Assembly: GCA_963765815.1 (NCBI GenBank)
Contig: CAVXXT010000003.1
Coordinates: 558,001-622,000, forward strand
DNA: 64,000 nt
From: DATLNF01 sp963765815
GTDB taxonomy: Bacteria; Actinomycetota; Actinomycetes; BP-191
Reading direction: 5' to 3'
Within the stretch, counting starts at the first letter, position 1. Each line of letters begins with the position of its first letter. A model generated the notes under the pieces. That model was not told the DNA's origin, made no database searches, and saw nothing but the letters and a program-made list of their open reading frames with translations. Below, in pieces: positions 50,215 through 59,155 of the stretch. The translations under genes and the position numbers were made by a program.

Positions 50215-50982
50215 ATGCGCAAGTCCGTAGTGCTGGCAGCGACCGCCCTGTCGCTCCTCCCCGCCAGCGCCGCGTTGGCGATGACGCTGCCGACCGGGAC
50301 CGACGTACCGGTCGCCGTACCGGCCACTGATGGCATCGACCGCGGCCAAGGCACCAACGCTCCCGGTGGCGCCAACCCGGTCGACCCGACCGCGGCGACA
50401 CCGGCGCTCGCCGAGCAGGGCCCCGTGGGCCTGTACGGCGACCCGACCGGCGGCAGCGTGGCGCTGCAGCTCGGCAAGGAAGGCGACGCGGGCAGCGTCG
50501 GCCGGATCGGCGTCCACGCCGGCGAGCGCGGTCTCGAGGTCTACCTCGAGGACTACACCGACGGTGACGTCGTCGCCAGCACCCTCAACCCGGTCCTCGA
50601 CGTGCTCTCCCCCGACGCCGACTGCCCAGCAGACGGCGCGACCTGCGATGCGGCGCTCGTGACGCTCGGCGGCCCGGTTCCCGGCCTCCCGGCCGCTTCC
50701 GGCCTGTCGGCCGCTGCGCTGCCGAAGGCTCCAGCTCTCCCCGCCATCACGCTCCCCGCCATCACGCTCCCGACCATCACGCTCCCGGCGATCGCCGTAC
50801 CGGCTCCGCCCGCGCAGATCACCACCGTTCAGCAGACGGTCACCACCACCGTCGGATCCCTGCTGGGGACCGTCTCGACCACCGTCGAGGCTGTCACCGG
50901 CACGCAGATGCCCGTCACCCTGCCGGCTCTGCCGGCAGTCCCGGCGCCATCGACAGGCCTGCTGGGAGGCCTGCTCGGCTGA
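50215..50982 (+). CDS. Secreted protein with PAITL repeats
   Basis: This 255-aa protein has a signal peptide (MRKSVVLAATALSLLPASAALA). The middle domain has VGLYGDPTGGSVALQLGKEGDAG and LEVYLEDYTDGDVVASTLNPVLD, plus two Cys (ADCPADGATCDA). Then comes a low-complexity run of PAITL-type units (about residues 173-195) and a Thr/Val-rich C-terminus ending GLLGGLLG. No wall anchor or enzyme motif. Probably a surface or matrix protein (inference). Confidence 0.7.
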   Translation: MRKSVVLAATALSLLPASAALAMTLPTGTDVPVAVPATDGIDRGQGTNAPGGANPVDPTAATPALAEQGPVGLYGDPTGGSVALQLGKEGDAGSVGRIGVHAGERGLEVYLEDYTDGDVVASTLNPVLDVLSPDADCPADGATCDAALVTLGGPVPGLPAASGLSAAALPKAPALPAITLPAITLPTITLPAIAVPAPPAQITTVQQTVTTTVGSLLGTVSTTVEAVTGTQMPVTLPALPAVPAPSTGLLGGLLG

Positions 50983-50994
50983 CGACCGCGGAAC

Positions 50995-51030
50995 AGACCG
51001 GCCCGTCCCACGCCCGGGGCGGGCCGGTCT
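50995..51030 (+). terminator. Terminator after the PAITL-repeat protein gene
   Basis: AGACCGGCCCG (50995-51005) pairs with CGGGCCGGTCT (51020-51030), 13 bp beyond the stop codon, with a 14-base loop. Confidence 0.8.
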
Positions 51031-51176
51031 GCGCGCGGGGCAGCCCCCGTTCCGGCGTACCGCCATGCACAAAAAGATCTTGAATGGTGTGGTGCTACGG
51101 ACCATTACCACGCTAGGCTGGCCCGGTACGTACCGCCGACCCGGTTCGACCGTTCGCCCCAATTGAGGAGATTTTC

Positions 51177-51587
51177 ATGCGGCGCACGCTCTCTGCCGTC
51201 CTGCTGACGACCGCCTTCGCCGCGACCCAGGCCTTCACCGGTGTGAGCGCGCAGGCCCAGACGCCCGCCTGCTTCTACCCGGTGAGCAGCCCGCTCCTCT
51301 CGGCGTCGGTCGTCCCGTCGACCTCCGGGTCCGGCGTCGCCGTCACCATCAGTGGCGCACTGACCAAGAACACCTGCCAGCTGGCCAACCGCAAGATCGG
51401 CCTGTTCGCCCGCGAGGGCGCTGGCCGCTACTACTACCAGAAGCAGACCGTCAGCAACGCGGCCGGCGGCTACTCGTTCCTCTACGGTTCGGACGAGAGC
51501 GTCGACCTGCTGGTCATCTTCTCGGGTGACGCGGAGTACGGCCGGGCCGTGTCGCAGCGCCTGCACCTCACCGTCCTCCAGCCCTGA
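51177..51587 (+). CDS. Small secreted beta-sandwich protein
   Basis: This 136-aa protein has a signal peptide (TTAFAATQAFTGVSAQA). The mature part has two cysteines (ACFYPVSS and NTCQLANR) and the layout of a single Ig-like/'bacterial big' domain: VVPSTSGSGVAVTISGAL, IGLFAREGAGRYYYQ, VSNAAGGYSFLYG. It resembles one module of the large Ig-like protein at 17571-19634. The start follows TTGAGGAGATTTTC. The 5' leader of about 140 bp is relatively A/T-rich. Confidence 0.7.
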   Translation: MRRTLSAVLLTTAFAATQAFTGVSAQAQTPACFYPVSSPLLSASVVPSTSGSGVAVTISGALTKNTCQLANRKIGLFAREGAGRYYYQKQTVSNAAGGYSFLYGSDESVDLLVIFSGDAEYGRAVSQRLHLTVLQP

Positions 51588-51636
51588 CCCTGAGGGCCTC
51601 CCCGCCCACTGACTCCCGCACCGCCTCGCTTCCCGC

Positions 51637-53469
51637 GTGAGCACTGCGCGACATCAGATACGTCGTCGTTCCCAGCCCCGTCGGCTTCTCAGCTGGCGGG
51701 GCTGGGTCATGCTCGGGCTCATCGTCCTGGTCGCCCTGGTCGGCTGGCTCGGCGGCCGCGCCCGCGGCGCCCGCAGCGAGCTGGTCCGCGCCAGGGCGCA
51801 GATCACCACCGCGCGCACCGCCGCGCTGCGCGGCGACCTCGACGCCGCAGCGAAGTCGCTCGCCACCGCGGGACGCGCCGCCCACGCTGCCCGCGGCCGC
51901 ACCTCGGACCCGGTCTGGCGTACGGCGGCCGCCGTACCGCTGCTCGGGCGGTCCCTGCGCGCCGGTGCCGAGCTGGCGCGGGCCGCCGACGACCTGACCA
52001 ACGACGCCGGGCCGGACCTGCTCGCCTGCGCTCGTGCGCTCGAGTCGGCGGCCGGCAGTGCCTCCCCCGGCGCCGGCACGCGGGTCGACCTGGCCAAGGT
52101 CCGCGCCGCACTGGAGCCGTTGCGCCGCGCGCAGACGTCGCTGGCGATGGCGCAACGGCGTATCGACGCACTCCCCCACGGCTTCATCCTGCCGACGATC
52201 GGCCGCTCCGCGGACACGCTGCGCCCGCAGATCGCCGAGCTCGCCGACGACCTGGAGGCGCTGGAGCCGGCGCTCGAGCACGCGCCGTCGATGCTCGGCG
52301 AGGACGGCCCGAAGAGCTACTTCCTCGCGTTCCAGACGTTGGCCGAGTCGCGCGGCACCGGGGGGCTGATCGGCGCGTTCAGCATCCTGACCGCCGACCA
52401 CGGGTCGCTGACACTGTCGAAGTTCGGCAACACGAGCCGTGACCTGCGCAGCCCGCTGAGTCCGGTGGTCGACCTGGGACCGGAGTTCTCCGCCCGGTAC
52501 AAGGACTTCCTCGCCACCGGCTTCTGGTCGAACGTCAACGCCAGCCCGCACTTCCCGTACACGGATCAGATCGTGCGTGCGCTGTGGCAGAAGCAGTTCG
52601 GGCAGAAGCTCGACGGCACCATCGCGCTCGACTCGTTCACCCTGGCCAACATGCTGAAGGTGACCGGGCCGGTCACCCTCTCGACGGGGGAGATCGTCAC
52701 CCCGGAGAACGTCGTGGACCTGAGCCTGTGCCAGTCGTACATCCGGTACGACGCCGACCAGCAGAACGAGTTCAACCGCGAGCTGTCGGAGAAAGCGGGC
52801 GACAAGCTCCTGTCCGGCCTCGACGACCCGATCGCGATGCTCCGGGCGCTCGGCGACTCAGTGACGAGCGGGCACCTGCAGATGGCGGTGGCGGACCCCG
52901 ACGTGCAGAAGGTGCTTGAGCAGCACAAGGTCGGCGGTGCGCTGTCGACCGAACCCGGACCGTACGTCGGCGTATCGCTGAACAACGCGGGAGCCACCAA
53001 GCTCGACTACTACCTCGCCGGCAGCGTGGATTACGACCTGGACCGGAAGTCCGGGCTTACCACGGTGGCCCTGACGCTGCGCAACACCGTCTCGCCGGCG
53101 CGCCTGCCGAAGGTCGGCGGGACCAGCACAGGTGGGCTCACACCCGGTGGGCCGCCCGCCCCTCCAGGGCGCAACCGGCTCCACGTCTCGATCTATTGCG
53201 GCGTGGGCGCGACCCTGCAGGGCGGGTCGCTCGACGGCGTGGACTTCATCCACGAAGTGAGCCTCCCCGGTGAGCCCTGGATCCTGGGCGAGACGTCAAC
53301 CCTCCTCGAGCCCGGCGTCGAGCGAGGCCACGGCGTCTTCTCCACCTACGTCGATCTAGAGGCGGGCGCATCGCGCACCCTGACCGTCACATGCAACCAA
53401 CAGGACCTGCGCGGGGCTCAGAACCTCCGGCTTCCCACACTCGTCAACCCGTTGCGAGTCGTTCGATAA
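51637..53469 (+). CDS. DUF4012 protein, polysaccharide-locus associated
   Basis: This 610-aa membrane-anchored protein has one N-terminal helix (GWVMLGLIVLVALVGWLGG), a helical region (ARAQITTARTAALRGDLDAA), then the DUF4012 domain: YFLAFQTLAESRGTGGLIGAFSILTADHG, FPYTDQIVRALWQKQFGQKLDGTIALDSFTLANML, VTGPVTLSTGEIVTPENVVDL. Such proteins occur in actinobacterial polysaccharide loci and resemble LytR-type partner domains; the biochemical role is not established. GTG start. It opens the exopolysaccharide locus. Confidence 0.85.
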   Translation: MSTARHQIRRRSQPRRLLSWRGWVMLGLIVLVALVGWLGGRARGARSELVRARAQITTARTAALRGDLDAAAKSLATAGRAAHAARGRTSDPVWRTAAAVPLLGRSLRAGAELARAADDLTNDAGPDLLACARALESAAGSASPGAGTRVDLAKVRAALEPLRRAQTSLAMAQRRIDALPHGFILPTIGRSADTLRPQIAELADDLEALEPALEHAPSMLGEDGPKSYFLAFQTLAESRGTGGLIGAFSILTADHGSLTLSKFGNTSRDLRSPLSPVVDLGPEFSARYKDFLATGFWSNVNASPHFPYTDQIVRALWQKQFGQKLDGTIALDSFTLANMLKVTGPVTLSTGEIVTPENVVDLSLCQSYIRYDADQQNEFNRELSEKAGDKLLSGLDDPIAMLRALGDSVTSGHLQMAVADPDVQKVLEQHKVGGALSTEPGPYVGVSLNNAGATKLDYYLAGSVDYDLDRKSGLTTVALTLRNTVSPARLPKVGGTSTGGLTPGGPPAPPGRNRLHVSIYCGVGATLQGGSLDGVDFIHEVSLPGEPWILGETSTLLEPGVERGHGVFSTYVDLEAGASRTLTVTCNQQDLRGAQNLRLPTLVNPLRVVR

Positions 53470-53537
53470 GGGAGATTCATCGAGGACCTAGCCGTCGGAG
53501 GCGAGTCTAGAACCGCCCGATCGACTAATGTCGAGCG

Positions 53538-54854
53538 GTGCCGCGTCGACTCGTATTGCTGTCGGGAGTGATTGCGGCATCCGCGGTTGGCTTCCTATCG
53601 GCCGGTCACCCAGCCCTCGGAATCGCAGCCGCAGCGGTCTTCCTCGGTGGCCTCCTGGCCCTCGCGCGACCCGAAATCTTGTTGATTTCAGTCGGAATGC
53701 TAGTTCCTAGCGCGCACTTCATTCCGATCCTTGCAATCCGCGCAGGACCCACATACGCAACACTGGCTCAGGTCGCGGCTCTAGGCACCGGCGCACTCGC
53801 AATCATCAGCAGACGCGGGCACGTTTCAAGAGGATTGATGGTAGGCGTAGCCTTTTGTGTCGCTGGCGCGATTTCTGCAGTGTCGTCAGACGCCTTCATT
53901 TCCTCGACCTACTGGGTAGTTAACGTTGGTTTCGTATTGGTGGCCGTAGCCCTGTCGGTTGAGCAACCGCTTTTGAGAGATCGGGCGAAAGTCCATCGGG
54001 TCGTCATCACCGTGGCGTTGATAGTCGCAGTAATTACCTTGACCGAACAGGCACGCCGAAGCGCCGTTCTGAACGGCTTCTATCTGCAGGCCTTGCCGGG
54101 ATATCAACCCGGAGGCGGTGCATTCAGGCCTAGCTCATTCATTGGCAACGCACTGGTCACATCTACCGTCCTCGCCGTCATGTACGCGTTCGCGCTGGTG
54201 AGCCCTGCACTGGGTCGTAGACGTCCGCTGATCCTCATAGTGTTGGGCGCGGCCGTGCTTAGCACATTGTCTAGAAGTTCAATTGCCACAATCGTCATTG
54301 TGACGATCCTGCACATCGTCGGGCCGTCCGGGCGGAGGAAGCGACTCCGGATCGCAGCGCTCGCTGTGCCCGCTTTCGTTTACGGCCTGAATTCGATCTC
54401 CGCACTTCTTGCACTGCGAAGTGGCGGTAAGGGTTATATTGGCACCTCGCAGACAATCCGAGCAGCTCGAGCAGCCGACGCTTTCGAAGTATTTAGGGCA
54501 CACCCGCTTTTTGGTGTCGGTCTCGGCGGTGTGAAGCGTTACCTCCGTGCTCGACTCAGCGCGGACCAACCTGCGGCAGCAGACAACATGTATCTAACCC
54601 TGCTCGCCGAAATCGGCGTCATCGGAATACTCATTCTCATATATGCATGTTGGCACGTATGGGCGGTCAGATCCTCTAACGTCTCCGCTCTTCCCCTGAT
54701 CGCATTGCTGGTAAATGGTTTCGCGTTCGAGTTCCTATATCACGACGCCGTCATTATCCTTGTCGGTTATCTAATCGCTGACATGGCGTTTGCGTCACGC
54801 GTAGATCGAATCGAGAATCATAGTAGCCGCCCGAAACTGAGTTCCCCCTTATGA
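53538..54854 (+). CDS. O-antigen ligase/polymerase-like membrane protein (Wzy type)
   Basis: This 438-aa protein has about eleven hydrophobic segments and the large periplasmic loop typical of Wzy/WaaL proteins. It contains AADAFEVFRAHPLFGVGLGGVKRYL followed by AADNMYLTLLAEIGVIGILILIYA, matching the Wzy_C signature (HPLFGVGLG; NxxL.ll.E.G..G). It probably polymerises the repeat unit. GTG start. This gene opens the lower-GC section, with many A/T-ending codons unlike its upstream neighbour. The 3' end overlaps the next gene by four bases. Confidence 0.85.
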   Translation: MPRRLVLLSGVIAASAVGFLSAGHPALGIAAAAVFLGGLLALARPEILLISVGMLVPSAHFIPILAIRAGPTYATLAQVAALGTGALAIISRRGHVSRGLMVGVAFCVAGAISAVSSDAFISSTYWVVNVGFVLVAVALSVEQPLLRDRAKVHRVVITVALIVAVITLTEQARRSAVLNGFYLQALPGYQPGGGAFRPSSFIGNALVTSTVLAVMYAFALVSPALGRRRPLILIVLGAAVLSTLSRSSIATIVIVTILHIVGPSGRRKRLRIAALAVPAFVYGLNSISALLALRSGGKGYIGTSQTIRAARAADAFEVFRAHPLFGVGLGGVKRYLRARLSADQPAAADNMYLTLLAEIGVIGILILIYACWHVWAVRSSNVSALPLIALLVNGFAFEFLYHDAVIILVGYLIADMAFASRVDRIENHSSRPKLSSPL

Positions 54855-55756
54855 GTGCCGCAGGGCGGGCGCACGTCGAGATTTGCTCAATCGTAGTGGC
54901 CTACGGCGATACACCTGAACTCGACTCCCTCTCTGAGCAACTTCTGCAGGCCGGGTCGGTCATTGTCGTCAATAACGGAGACCTAATCTCAAAGGCGCTT
55001 CCGAAGGGCGTCGAGATAATTACGCCTCCATCGAACCTGGGCTATGGAGCGGGGGTCAACTTCGCAGTCAGGAATCATCGCTCAGCGCGTTGGTACCTGA
55101 TCTGCAACTCCGACGTCAGCCTTGTTGGAAACGTTAGTTCGCTGAGGTCTCTGATCCTTGAGATTGCGACCCCGGTCGTGGCCTTCTCCGCGGTGGAAAA
55201 TGACCGAAGCTTCGGATTGTTGCCCTCCAAACGAACGACTATCGCGACAATGCTCTTGGGCGAGAACTTTAGCGGCAGGGCATTCGAGGGTCGTCGCGTT
55301 CCAAAAGGTTCTTTCTTCTTGGTGCGTGCAGACCACTTCACAGAACTAGGCGGCTTCGATCCGCGGTTCTTTCTTTACTACGAGGAAACAGATCTGTTCT
55401 ATAGATCGTTTCTACGCGGAGCTCGTGTCTGCACATGGGTTGATCCTCAGTTCACTCTGGGGCACCGAGGTGCCGCGAGCACGGGGCGGACGCGCATAGC
55501 ATCGGCAGAACTTGGACATAGCGGCGCCCTCTTCGCCCGAAAGCATGGCCTCTACGGCTGGTCGGCGACATTCATGGTGAGCCTTCTTGTGCTGGCCACA
55601 CGGCAGATGCTCGCCGGCCGGCCCACCTCCGCTCGACTTTCCCTAGTCCAACTCGCCGCCTTCGTTCGCACTCTGGTTGGCGGGCGTGCCAGTTGTGCGG
55701 ATGAGCTCTTTGGAAGCACCATGGAAGCCCGCTCCACAAGCGGACAGATTCGGTGA
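54851..55756 (+). CDS. Glycosyltransferase family 2 (rhamnosyltransferase-like)
   Basis: This 301-aa GT-A enzyme has EICSIVVAYGDTPELDSL at the start, VIVVNNGD, the NLGYGAGVNFAVRNH motif, a DxD-like site in WYLICNSDVSLVG, and GSFFLVRADHFTELGGFDPRFFLYYEETDLFYRSF, as in WbbL-type rhamnosyltransferases. It adds a sugar to the growing repeat unit on the inner face of the membrane. ATGA-type overlaps join it to both neighbours. Lower GC than the genome. Confidence 0.88.
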   Translation: MSAAGRAHVEICSIVVAYGDTPELDSLSEQLLQAGSVIVVNNGDLISKALPKGVEIITPPSNLGYGAGVNFAVRNHRSARWYLICNSDVSLVGNVSSLRSLILEIATPVVAFSAVENDRSFGLLPSKRTTIATMLLGENFSGRAFEGRRVPKGSFFLVRADHFTELGGFDPRFFLYYEETDLFYRSFLRGARVCTWVDPQFTLGHRGAASTGRTRIASAELGHSGALFARKHGLYGWSATFMVSLLVLATRQMLAGRPTSARLSLVQLAAFVRTLVGGRASCADELFGSTMEARSTSGQIR

Positions 55757-56916
55757 AAAGCTCGCGTGACGTAGGGATCGAGCGCATTCGGTCTCTCGGT
55801 CTACGAGCTACAAGCGTGGTCGCAAGTGTCGGTCAGCTTGCGCTGTACCACGCGCTTGGAACGTCCACAGAGTTTCTCGGAGCAACGACGGCGTTGCTTC
55901 TCGTGGGACTTGCCATTGCCCTGTCCGATCCCGGGCTCGGACTGCTTGTCTCCCGCTCTGAGGCTGAGGGAAATCGCGGAGACTCCACGCAACTCACACA
56001 GATTCGCATATGCCTTGCCGCCGCCGCCGGTGTTGTGGGGTTCCTACTGTCTGACGCTCTAACGCGGCGATACGCGCTCGCGCTGTCTGGATTTTGGATT
56101 GCGTCAATAGCCCGCACTCTCATCTTCCCCGTGCTCCGGATTCACCGGCCGGATCGGTATGAGTTCTCCATTGGCGCGCTGTTAAATCTTGTCGACAGCC
56201 TGGTGGCAATAATCACGCTTTGCCTCGGTGGCACCGTCTTGCAATCTTTCCTCGCGTATAGCCTGAGTGCTCTAATCTCGACTGGGCCAGTCGCCATCCA
56301 ATACGTGCGCGTCCCACGGCCGCCGGGGCCCGCGCGCCGTGGGCGAAGTTTCTTAACGATGGCGTTCGTGGATGGAATGCCGGCGTTCGCGAGTGGTCTC
56401 GTAATCAAAGTTGTTGGGCTAGCCGTCGCAGGATCGTCGACTAGCGATTTGGCTGGCCCGCAGCTGGTCGGCATCTTGAGAATCGTCGATGCTGGCTTCG
56501 TCCTTTCAGTTGGCTTCACGGTCCTACCTGGGTTCGTGAATCAACTCAGGGGGGAAACGGTGAGGGCTCGCCGTCTGGAACTTCCTATGGCTCTTGGGTT
56601 GCTCGGTATTTTGCCATTCATCTCGCTCCTGATTCTGTGGGATCCGCACACGATCAACTGGGAGCGGATAGGTGAACTCGTTCTGATTTCAGGAATAGCT
56701 TCTGGGGCACTGCTAATGAGTACTCTTGCTCACGCCGCAACTGCTACCGGGAGATCTCGAAAGGCAATGCCGGTTGTAATCGTGTTAGCGGCGGCAACGC
56801 TCACTGTTCGCTGGGACCCGACTTGGGTATTGGCAAGTTCGGCGGGAACAATTGCGCTCGCGAACCTGATAATTGCAGCTGGACTCGATGGCTCAAGGTT
56901 CAGGTCACACAGATAG
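55753..56916 (+). CDS. Polysaccharide flippase-like membrane protein (Wzx type)
   Basis: This 387-aa protein has about ten to twelve hydrophobic segments, including VASVGQLALYHALGTSTEFLGATTALLLVGLAIALSDPGLGLLVSRSEAEG, typical of the first helices of Wzx/MATE-like exporters, and a basic loop IQYVRVPRPPGPARRGRSF in the middle. Position in the locus supports a flippase role. GTG start overlapping the glycosyltransferase stop. Its last 12 bases overlap the convergent methyltransferase gene. Lower GC. Confidence 0.78.
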   Translation: MKSSRDVGIERIRSLGLRATSVVASVGQLALYHALGTSTEFLGATTALLLVGLAIALSDPGLGLLVSRSEAEGNRGDSTQLTQIRICLAAAAGVVGFLLSDALTRRYALALSGFWIASIARTLIFPVLRIHRPDRYEFSIGALLNLVDSLVAIITLCLGGTVLQSFLAYSLSALISTGPVAIQYVRVPRPPGPARRGRSFLTMAFVDGMPAFASGLVIKVVGLAVAGSSTSDLAGPQLVGILRIVDAGFVLSVGFTVLPGFVNQLRGETVRARRLELPMALGLLGILPFISLLILWDPHTINWERIGELVLISGIASGALLMSTLAHAATATGRSRKAMPVVIVLAAATLTVRWDPTWVLASSAGTIALANLIIAAGLDGSRFRSHR

Positions 56917-57858
56917 GCGGCGCGCGACAACGCCAACCTGATCTCCGTCATGCGATCGGTTAAGCCGCCGGGACTGACGTCGCCACGACCGTAGCTGCGA
57001 TCGCTCGAAATCAATGGGTCCTGTGCGATATGTCCGTCCAGACCGTACGAGCTCGGATCCCCAAAATTGAAATTCGAACGAGTCATAGAATACCCGCTCG
57101 ATTTCGAGACCGTGACGCTGTAACAGTGATCGCAAGCCCTCGAGCGTGAAGATGTTTATGTGGCGCGGCGCGTCGATCTGAACCCAGTCAGCGCCGTAGG
57201 TGCGCCATGCCAACGTTCCGGCGACAGGAGTTCGTATCAAGAGACGACCCGACTCTGCCAACACTCCGAGAACGCTCTTCAGCGCGTCATCAGTGTCTGG
57301 GATGTGCTCGAACGAATGATTCATGACTACCCAATCGAACATTCCTTCAACTTCGCTATAATCTTGTGAAAGGAGTTGCACTCCCTGGCGAGTCGTTGCT
57401 TTCGCAAGATAGGGATCGACACCTAGCAGGTTTGGGAACCCGAGAACCCGTAGACGCGCCAACTTGTCTCCAGATCCGCAGCCTAGATCGAGAATTCTAT
57501 CGTCGATTCGCATTCGCGCTGCCCGGGTCCACGCGACGCCTTTCCCCACTCCGGTTAAAAGATAGAAGCGTGTGAGCAGTCGACTAAACATCTGGAGGGG
57601 AGCACGGAGAAAGACAGGATGGTCGAACGCGTATTGACGAGTGCGAAGACTGTAGTACTCGGCGGGATCGTAATACGAGGCTAGGCTAACGGGAATTTCG
57701 CGGAGACAAAGGCTCCGACACCGAGCGCACTCCAGATAGACAAAGTTCTCGCCCGTCTGAAACATCGCCTCCCGAACGAGATGCTCTGCCCTGACCACAT
57801 CGTGAAGACACGCCGCGCAACGATGCTGGCCGCGCTCGGCCTGAACGTCGGCGCCCAC
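56905..57858 (-). CDS. Class I SAM-dependent methyltransferase with zinc-binding N-terminus
   Basis: This 317-aa protein has an N-terminal zinc ribbon (HRCAACLHDVV and YLECARCRSLCL, two CxxC), then a Methyltransf_23 domain with DDRILDLGCGSGDKLARLRVLG (SAM motif I), DWVVMNHSFEHIPDTDDAL and GRLLIRTPVAG. This pattern is common for sugar or lipid-linked-sugar methyltransferases in surface polysaccharide loci. It is the only minus-strand gene in the locus. Lower GC. Confidence 0.86.
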   Translation of the reverse strand: MGADVQAERGQHRCAACLHDVVRAEHLVREAMFQTGENFVYLECARCRSLCLREIPVSLASYYDPAEYYSLRTRQYAFDHPVFLRAPLQMFSRLLTRFYLLTGVGKGVAWTRAARMRIDDRILDLGCGSGDKLARLRVLGFPNLLGVDPYLAKATTRQGVQLLSQDYSEVEGMFDWVVMNHSFEHIPDTDDALKSVLGVLAESGRLLIRTPVAGTLAWRTYGADWVQIDAPRHINIFTLEGLRSLLQRHGLEIERVFYDSFEFQFWGSELVRSGRTYRTGPIDFERSQLRSWRRQSRRLNRSHDGDQVGVVARRLSV

Positions 57859-57985
57859 GCACGCATCCTAGCGACTGACTCCACAGGCATTGGTGGATCC
57901 AAGCCTCAATCGCGGCTCCAGCTAAGCATCGGCGCTCCCTCGCTCGTCTAACCTAGGAACCCCACTACGCAGTCAGAGCCAAGGG

Positions 57986-59155
57986 ATGCCGGTGCGAGTA
58001 GTCGCGTTGACGCTTGAAGACCCAAGAACCTGTGACAGCGGGGGTCGCATCCGCGATTTCCACATCCTGAGCGGTCTGACAGAGCTCGGCACCCTCGACC
58101 TACTGTGTTTTGGTTCGGGCGCCCGGTCGCGAGCCGAGATGCAAAATTTCGTCGGCGAGGTGCATCTAGCTCGGCGCGGCCCTAGAAGGATGGCGCATGC
58201 GGCGCTAATGGCGCTGGCTTCGGCCAAGCTCATTCATTATTGGCGTTATGATGTTCGTCGATACATGAATCAGGAAATGCGTGATCTTCTTCCAGGAGCA
58301 GATATTGTCTACTGCTCGTTACTATACAATGCGCTGCATGTCTTGAAGAGCGGGCTTCTAGAATCAAATACAATGCTTATTTGGGATACACAGAACTTCG
58401 ACCCCGATGTGTGGGAACTGAAGGACCGCCATTGGCCTCGGGCACTCCGATGGCTGGCAAGACACCAACGTCGGGCGGCGATCGCTGCGGTTTCGACCCT
58501 TCTCACCCGTGCGGATCTTGTGCTCGCGTGTACCACGGCAGACTATGCCGCTCTGATCGGGGCGGGTGGGTCTCCAACACAGATCACCCTCGTCGATAAC
58601 GCGGCAGATACGGATCAATGGGCGCAGGCGCTCCAGTCGAACTCCACCCCATGGAAGTTCGCATTGTTCGGTTCACTCGACCAAGAGCCAACACTTGCTG
58701 GCGCGCTCTGGTTCTTGAAGGAGGTGTGGCCGGGCGTCGCAGCCTCGAACCCCTTTGCGACGTTGGTCATCGCCGGCCGCCGGCCCGGGCGCGAGTTGCG
58801 CGCTGCGAGTGCCGCCTCTGCTCGCGTAACCCTCGTCGCAGATCCGCCTAGCCTCGTCGACATCGCAGCCACGGCCGAACGCCTCCTGATTCCTCAGAAA
58901 TTTGGCTCGGGCTCGAAGATCAAACTCTTTGAAGCATTGGCCAGCGGGCGACCTGTCATTGCGAACAATGCCGCCCTCACGGGCCTTTCGGAGTTGCCGC
59001 CCAACTGCACGAGAGCGGAGACGGCGGCCGAGTGGATCGACGTCATGAGCCGACCGGCGGTCCCAGACCCCTCGGTGATGAATTGGGTTGAGGGCCACGC
59101 GTCGTGGAGGCGCTCCGTGACCCAACTTCGTGAAGCAATTGCGACCACCAGGTGA
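57986..59155 (+). CDS. Glycosyltransferase family 4
   Basis: This 389-aa GT-B enzyme has a start with GGRIRDFHILSGLTELGTLDLL (donor-binding glycine-rich N-terminus) and a C-terminal block ATLVIAGRRPGRELR through RLLIPQKFGSGSKIKLFEALASGRPVIANNAALTGL (the E-x7-E-like nucleotide-sugar site). Overlap with the next gene (GTGA at 59152-59155) shows translational coupling. GC rises towards its 3' end, marking the right boundary of the low-GC cassette. Confidence 0.85.
   Translation: MPVRVVALTLEDPRTCDSGGRIRDFHILSGLTELGTLDLLCFGSGARSRAEMQNFVGEVHLARRGPRRMAHAALMALASAKLIHYWRYDVRRYMNQEMRDLLPGADIVYCSLLYNALHVLKSGLLESNTMLIWDTQNFDPDVWELKDRHWPRALRWLARHQRRAAIAAVSTLLTRADLVLACTTADYAALIGAGGSPTQITLVDNAADTDQWAQALQSNSTPWKFALFGSLDQEPTLAGALWFLKEVWPGVAASNPFATLVIAGRRPGRELRAASAASARVTLVADPPSLVDIAATAERLLIPQKFGSGSKIKLFEALASGRPVIANNAALTGLSELPPNCTRAETAAEWIDVMSRPAVPDPSVMNWVEGHASWRRSVTQLREAIATTR

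Noticed and set aside
53500..59155. Low-GC segment as a prophage or conjugative element
   Set aside because: All genes are polysaccharide synthesis types; there are no phage structural, integrase or conjugation genes.
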